NCBI GenBank assembly: GCA_029582155.1
Contig: CM055901.1
Location: 28,098,152-28,162,151 of the forward strand
Reading direction: 5' to 3'
Source of the DNA: Panopea generosa
Lineage: Eukaryota; Mollusca; Bivalvia; Adapedonta; Hiatellidae
DNA: 64,000 bases
Shown here: positions 60,701-64,000 of the stretch, piece by piece
Layout: each line of letters starts with the position of its first letter
Position numbering within the stretch: position 1 is the first letter of the stretch
Translations under genes and position numbers: made by a program
The notes under the pieces: generated by a model
What the model saw: the letters and a program-made list of their open reading frames with translations, nothing else
Database searches by the model: none
Told to the model about the DNA's origin: nothing

Positions 60701-63022
60701 CTGGGCCTTTTGATTTGTGTTAAACATTTAAAAGATAGTTCTAGTTCTGGATTTTCGGGTAGTTTAGTTTTAACTTATTTATTTTACTCAGATTGTGAAA
60801 CTAGTTCTTACAACTTGGGCAAATCATGCTCAAAGTCTTTTTGGGTGTAACCAGTACTAAGCATATATGGAAAAAAGTGCATGCTTAAGGACACTACACA
60901 TAGCCTTAGTGGAAGATTGAACCCACAAACCTCCGATCATGGGTTCTGTGCTCTACCACTGGATCACACGCTCCACATGGTCAGATGTGGGCTTAATGCA
61001 ACTGTGTGGAGTATCATACCTTGTGTCTGAATACTGTCTCAAGTAGACACTGTTGCGATATGACTGAGAAATTGCTGAAAGTGCCGTTAAACATCATACA
61101 ACAGCATTTAACCATATTTCTTTTAACCTAAAGATCCTCATTACCATTTAACCAGTTTTTAATTAACTATACAGATCATATTTACATTTAACCATGTTTC
61201 TATTAACTTTACAGGTATTATTTATATTTAACAATATTTCTGTTTTATTAATGAGACACACTTTGGTTTGCCATATACATGTTCTTCATTTAACCATATT
61301 TGCTTTATATAGATAATATTCACATTTAAATATATTTTATAGGTCATATTCAAATTTGATGACAGAGGAGAAGATGACTTCTAATCGGGCAAGTTGTTTA
61401 TAATTATATACCTAATCATCAACAAATTTATGGTGTCCTTTGTGGCCGAGTGGTCCGTTGTAATGTTTCAAAATCATTTACCTATTAACAACTGAGGTTG
61501 TAGGTTCGAGTCCAGCTTGTTCCAAAAACTTGTTATAAAATTTCCCAGTTACTTACAGAAGGAGAGTGGTTCTACTCAGATTCAATCCAAAGTCTTCCTC
61601 CACCAATAAAACTGGATAGGTGATATATTACCCAAAATGTGTTGATGAATAAACCAATATAAATGTGAGTTTGTGTTACTGCATTCAATTACACCATTAT
61701 TTTAATTTCATACCGGGTCATCCTGCATTGAGCTTACCAGTATATATTCGGATTATATTCAGACATACTGGTACTGTTCATTTTACACAATGCTTTATTT
61801 ACGCTTGTAAAGTAAGTTTGGAGCTTTTGTGAATTATGAGAGTGTACTTTTCTGCATAGAAGCAGTACTGGGTGTTGTTTTGGAGAAGCTATCAGCTTGA
61901 ATCTGGGATTGGACCCGTGACCTCCGGCATGCCCAGCCAACACCATATCCACTACCTCCCTTGCACATTGTTTGTGCTGTTCATTGCCAAGATATTCATA
62001 GTCACAGTCTTGTTTACATTTTTGCCAGTTTTGTTCTATAATTGGAAAAGTAATTTATTCACATGACCAAATCTTAACTTCTCAAGGTTTAAAAGAAGTT
62101 TATATGCATGTTGACTTCTCCAGAATTCATTTTTTTTCCATTTAAAACTTGGTAATCAAGACTAACAATTTTTCAATGTCACCAGATTCCCAGTGTGTGT
62201 CATATGCCAAAGTCTAACTATGTATAAATAACATTTTGGTTGGCTAAATATAACATATAGCTTAAGTGTATTACAAGGACTTGTACAGTTCAGTTGAAAC
62301 TTATACATTTTTATTTTACATTGATTGAGAACAAATACTTACTTATTTTTTCATTGATTGAGAACAAATACTTATTTTACATTGATTGTGAATAAATACT
62401 TACTTATTTTATGTTTACTGAAAACAAAAATTTATTCATTTTACATTGAGTGAGAACAAATGCTTGTTTATTTTACATTGATTGAGAACACATTATTATT
62501 TATTTTACATTGATTGATTGAATATTCAGCATCATTTTTATGCCATCGAGGGCTAACAGACGATCAGTTAACCTAACCACTGTTTCCTGGGATCCTGAAA
62601 TGTTAACCAGTACTCAAGCACATAACTGATAACTTTCTCACTTGAGTCAGCAGTGAGAGATGAATGATAATGAGACACAATGTCGTATATCAGTCATCAC
62701 TGCGAGTGGAGATTAGAACTCATGACCCTTGGATTAATAGTCAGATGTGCTGCCGACTGAGCTAATCCGGCCCGACCTACATTGAATACCCCTTACACCT
62801 TAAACAAATTGTTAACTATGTCTTCCTTGGTAAAAGCATGATAATGAAGATAAAGTGTCTACTAGGTACCACACTGTCATTGCTGTGGCAGGAGGCAGAA
62901 CTCAAAACCGCCTGATCCATCCTGGGTCTGCCCATGTGACCTTGTTCACCACATTGTACTGTTCAAATAAGTTTATATTTCTGTTTCAGGATGGTGGAAA
63001 CGACTCGGATGATTTCATGTAA
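48733..63022 (+). CDS. CCDC25: Coiled-coil domain-containing protein 25 (CCDC25), 9 exons, 208 aa
   Basis: Exons: 48733-48757, 49929-49976, 51776-51815, 52901-52952, 55103-55178, 58660-58763, 60312-60514, 61343-61388 and 62990-63022. They total 627 nt, phases fit, and the length equals human CCDC25. The start MVFFFTC matches the conserved N-terminus. Residues 1-115 form the NFACT-R/DUF814 fold, with [40 protein letters not shown] and [14 protein letters not shown]. Residues about 120-185 are a highly charged helix (coiled coil, EKEKEAR). The end NDSDDFM is near-identical to the human tail. In vertebrates the protein has been reported at the plasma membrane as a sensor of extracellular-trap DNA, while the domain itself is a nucleic-acid-binding module related to ribosome quality control factors. 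Intron 8 has a GC donor. Exon 6 is preceded by three decayed copies of its own start. Confidence 0.95.
49330..49915. mobile_element. Foldback element in CCDC25 intron 1
   Basis: The left arm has GATTTACAAACT, ACCATAATTTGCTTTTAAAC and ATTTGTAATCTTTAA. The right arm has, inverted, TTAAAGATTACAAAT, GTTTAAAAGCAAATTATGGT and AGTTTGTAAATC. Arms are about 100 bases with an interior of about 350. No open frame, so a non-autonomous inverted-repeat element. Its right end is within about 20 bases of the exon 2 acceptor. Confidence 0.75.
50225..50590. mobile_element. Interspersed repeat with internal duplication in CCDC25 intron 2
   Basis: GATCATTTGT(A/T)GCAAGTATCA and ATCTATGCATGACAAAGTTA occur twice (near 50280-50330 and 50450-50490). 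They are followed by GGACGGACGGACAATGCAG and a terminal AAAAATTTTTTGGGGG palindrome. A block of this style is familiar to me from bivalve genomes, but I cannot name the family. Confidence 0.55.
51370..51640 (-). mobile_element. tRNA-derived SINE (family A), reverse orientation, CCDC25 intron 2
   Basis: On the minus strand the head reads CCGGTTAGCTCAGTCACCTG (A box) and the body continues to GGCATAAAACTGATG. It ends about 135 bases before exon 3. Confidence 0.65.
51860..52020 (+). mobile_element. SINE-like copy (family D), CCDC25 intron 3
   Basis: AGTGTTGGCTGCTCACACTA, CGGTTCATATAAGCTCCGAG and CAATCAAACTAAAACAAATT follow the order seen at 10465-10625. Confidence 0.6.
52355..52510 (+). mobile_element. 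SINE-like copy (family D), CCDC25 intron 3
   Basis: The head TGGTAGTGCAATAGATAGTG (A-box-like) and AGAGGTCGCAGGTTCAATC (B box) is the best preserved of the family. It is followed by CACCCAGTACC and CAATCAAGCTAAATTA. Confidence 0.65.
53462..53675 (+). mobile_element. tRNA-derived SINE (family B), CCDC25 intron 4
   Basis: The head CTCTGTGGCCGAGTGATCC and GTAGGTTCGAGTCCTGC resembles a tRNA with a long variable arm (Ser/Leu type). The body ends ACCAATAAAACTGGATATGC, then CATATATAACC, and an A-rich tail. Confidence 0.8.
55315..55600 (-). mobile_element. tRNA-derived SINE (family A), reverse orientation, CCDC25 intron 5
   Basis: TTGATTGATTGAAAATTTAT, ATGCCATCGAGGGCTAGTAG and CTGTTTCCTGGGATCCTGGA on the plus strand are the inverted body and tail of family A. 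Confidence 0.75.
55690..58370. repeat. Dispersed repeat family X, third copy, split by a 2.3-kb insertion
   Basis: The left part (55690-55936) matches 35260-35470. The right part (58263-58345) resumes with GTTTACACATTGTGTAATCG, matching 35480-35510. Everything between is absent from the 35-kb copy. Confidence 0.75.
55937..58262. mobile_element. Inserted element made of about 3.5 tandem 636-bp units, CCDC25 intron 5
   Basis: Unit starts (GAAAC-ACTAG-CC) lie at 56011, 56646, 57282 and 57920, spacings of 635, 636 and 638. Each unit carries TTTCTGTTGCATAGGAGACT, a poly-T, TTCGATCTGAAATTCAAGAT, GGCCGCC, a second poly-T run, and GTAGGGGTTTGATTGCAGAT. The last unit is cut short and ends GGGCCTCTTGTTT. 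No open frame. The outer edges were placed by comparison with the empty site at 35.46 kb. Confidence 0.85.
58417..58659 (+). repeat. Three decayed tandem copies of the CCDC25 exon 6 acceptor and exon start
   Basis: Copies begin at 58417, 58493 and 58569, with the functional one at 58645, an exact 76-base period. Each carries GGTTGTTATTTGCAGG-like acceptor sequence followed by a version of the exon (AATAATGTAGAT, TATACCATGTGGGAGAATCT). The copies read into one another and meet stop codons. Confidence 0.95.
58915..58941. repeat. G-rich run in CCDC25 intron 6
   Basis: GGGTCGGGGGTGGGGGTGGG followed by more G. A candidate intramolecular G-quadruplex on the sense strand of the pre-mRNA. Confidence 0.85.
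58942..60239. other. CCDC25 intron 6, no other feature
   Basis: AT-rich intron sequence without recognisable repeats or open frames. Confidence 0.5.
60765..60985 (-). mobile_element. tRNA-derived SINE-like copy (family C), reverse orientation, CCDC25 intron 7
   Basis: CTTAAGGACACTACACATAG, GATTGAACCCACAAACCTCC and CTCTACCACTGGATCACACG on the plus strand give, inverted, a tRNA-like head with A and B boxes. Confidence 0.7.
61430..61665 (+). mobile_element. tRNA-derived SINE (family B), CCDC25 intron 8
   Basis: CCTTTGTGGCCGAGTGGTCC and GTTGTAGGTTCGAGTCCAGC give clear A and B boxes, with an insertion between them. The tail is CACCAATAAAACTGGATAGG. Confidence 0.8.
61845..61965 (-). mobile_element. 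SINE-like copy (family E), reverse orientation, CCDC25 intron 8
   Basis: GGGATTGGACCCGTGACCTC and AGCCAACACCATATCCACTA match 37603-37750. Confidence 0.55.
62300..62510. repeat. Short tandem repeat in CCDC25 intron 8
   Basis: TTATTTTACATTGATTGAGA followed by ACAAATACT recurs about every 35-40 bases, five or six times, and runs into the tail of the family A SINE that follows. Confidence 0.75.
62505..62785 (-). mobile_element. tRNA-derived SINE (family A), reverse orientation, CCDC25 intron 8
   Basis: The inverse strand shows GGCCGGATTAGCTCAGTCGG (A box) and GGGTCATGAGTTCTAATC (B box), the clearest tRNA-like head of this family in the window. Confidence 0.82.
62800..62965 (-). mobile_element. 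SINE-like copy (family C), diverged, CCDC25 intron 8
   Basis: GATAAAGTGTCTACTAGGTA, then GTGGCAGGAGGCAGAACTCA and CCTGGGTCTGCCCATGTGAC, correspond to the inverted family C order. It ends about 25 bases before exon 9. Confidence 0.45.
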
Positions 63023-63390
63023 GGCTGTGATAAAACCCAAGGTTTCAGTATTTATCAATCACTCATCATCACTGATCGAGATGTTTAACTTCCAACACCA
63101 GTTCAACTGTGAAATCTTTATTAATAGTGAACATTGGTTAAATCATTTAATACTATAATAACTGTGCCATCCAATGGCCACCTCTAGAAAAGATGTTTTT
63201 GTAAGATTAATTTTACCATATGATTTATTCTATAATTGAACATGTACTGATAATACACAATAAAGAAAATCAAATTCAATATCTTTTACTGTACTTCACT
63301 CTTATTCCAATCTCACTGTCATGTATGTATTTGAAGCATTTTCATTGGAAAACATGTATTTTTATAGACTTTTATTTTTCAATAAAACCA
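63023..63390 (+). terminator. CCDC25 3' UTR with AATAAA at 63259-63264 and 63381-63386
   Basis: Two canonical polyadenylation signals follow the stop codon at about 240 and 360 bases. The first is CACAATAAAGAAAATC, the second TTCAATAAAACCACTG. Either or both may be used. No downstream exon is visible before the window ends. Confidence 0.6.
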
Positions 63391-64000
63391 CTGCCACCAG
63401 ACTACTTTTTACATTTCTCACATAATCAAAGATGTATCAAAATTTGAAGTGCGACATATTGCACATCTCTGAGGGGTCTTGCAAAGATTTTTATTTTACA
63501 TCTCTCCTTTGAACTTGGTTTGATTTGTGTGCAATTCAACATTTTTTACACATGCATAAAAAAGAGAAAAATCCTATAAGTAATACACTCGAGAGAGATA
63601 TAAAAATGCAACACAGGAAGAGATATGAAAACGCAACATATTTAGCATGTCAGAGTGTATATATCTATATCGTACAGTAATTATTGGCTGTTGATGTTAT
63701 TTGTTGTTTACTTGAGATGGTACTAATAATTTGATACCTCTTGCATTGTCGTCACTTTATTCATTTTCAAGTCATTACTGGTTGCATTTCCATATCTCTT
63801 AGCTGTATTTCATTTCACATGGTCTTTTTTTACATATCAGTAAAGTCCAGAAATATCCAAACAATTATGCACATTAAAGATCTGTTGGCCATCAGATCAA
63901 GTACAAGACATAACCCAAATACTCGCGTGTGAGCTGTCCTGACCTTCCCTATCCACTACATCATGGTAAATGTGTGCTTTTTATTTGAACAAGATTTAAT
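63391..64000. other. No gene seen
   Basis: AT-rich DNA after CCDC25. A short direct repeat, GAGAGATATAAAAATGCAAC and GAGATATGAAAACGCAAC, lies near 63592-63640. No exon was recognised. Confidence 0.45.

Noticed and set aside
62700-62785. Possible tRNA gene on the minus strand (TAGCTCAGTCGG head)
   Set aside because: Same argument: it continues into the family A SINE body and lacks a convincing cloverleaf end.

Overview
The window looks like nuclear DNA of an invertebrate animal, most probably a bivalve mollusc. Evidence: AT-rich sequence, small exons with GT-AG introns, three recognisable animal genes, many tRNA-derived SINE-like copies, a 2A-bearing non-LTR retrotransposon, a mariner element, and many micro-, mini- and satellite arrays. 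The species assignment is inference. There are no bacterial-style operons, rRNA genes or CRISPR arrays.

Genes. (1) Minus strand, 14155 down to 7639: an eight-exon gene for a phospholipid phosphatase-related (PLPPR/LPPR-type) membrane protein of 396 residues. Phosphatase motif C1 is present, while C2 and C3 have lost key residues. A ninth open terminal exon at 5584-5198 is phase-compatible with this gene and may be an alternative 3' end. (2) Minus strand, 48493 down to 44990: a four-exon gene for a 147-residue SAM-domain protein resembling SAMD15. (3) Plus strand, 48733 to 63022: a nine-exon gene for CCDC25, 208 residues, the same length as the human protein. Genes 2 and 3 are head to head, with 239 bp between start codons, so they probably share a bidirectional promoter.

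Layout. 1-5.2 kb: SINE copies and two minisatellites (33 bp and 35 bp). 5.2-14.2 kb: the PLPPR gene and the orphan exon, with microsatellites in its introns, including 58 perfect TCAG units. 14.5-21.5 kb: one 22-bp minisatellite family at three loci in opposite orientations. 22.2-25.5 kb: a frame-broken non-LTR retrotransposon on the minus strand, with a 2A-like motif, APE-type endonuclease and reverse transcriptase. 25.6-27.6 kb: a 40-bp satellite. 28.8-29.5 kb: a 75-bp repeat. 29.9-36.3 kb: mostly AT-rich DNA without genes. 36.3-37.6 kb: a dead mariner with intact ends. 38.9-42.5 kb: a 103-bp satellite split by a 489-bp foldback element flanked by TTAA. 45-63 kb: the SAMD15-like/CCDC25 pair, with repeat-filled introns.

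The most notable observations concern repeats touching splice sites. The acceptor and start of CCDC25 exon 6 are present four times in tandem with an exact 76-bp spacing. The last-exon acceptor of the SAMD15-like gene forms the edge of a 47-bp minisatellite. A foldback element ends next to the acceptor of CCDC25 exon 2. All exon models were read by eye from splice consensus, reading frame and remembered protein families. No alignment or search was run.
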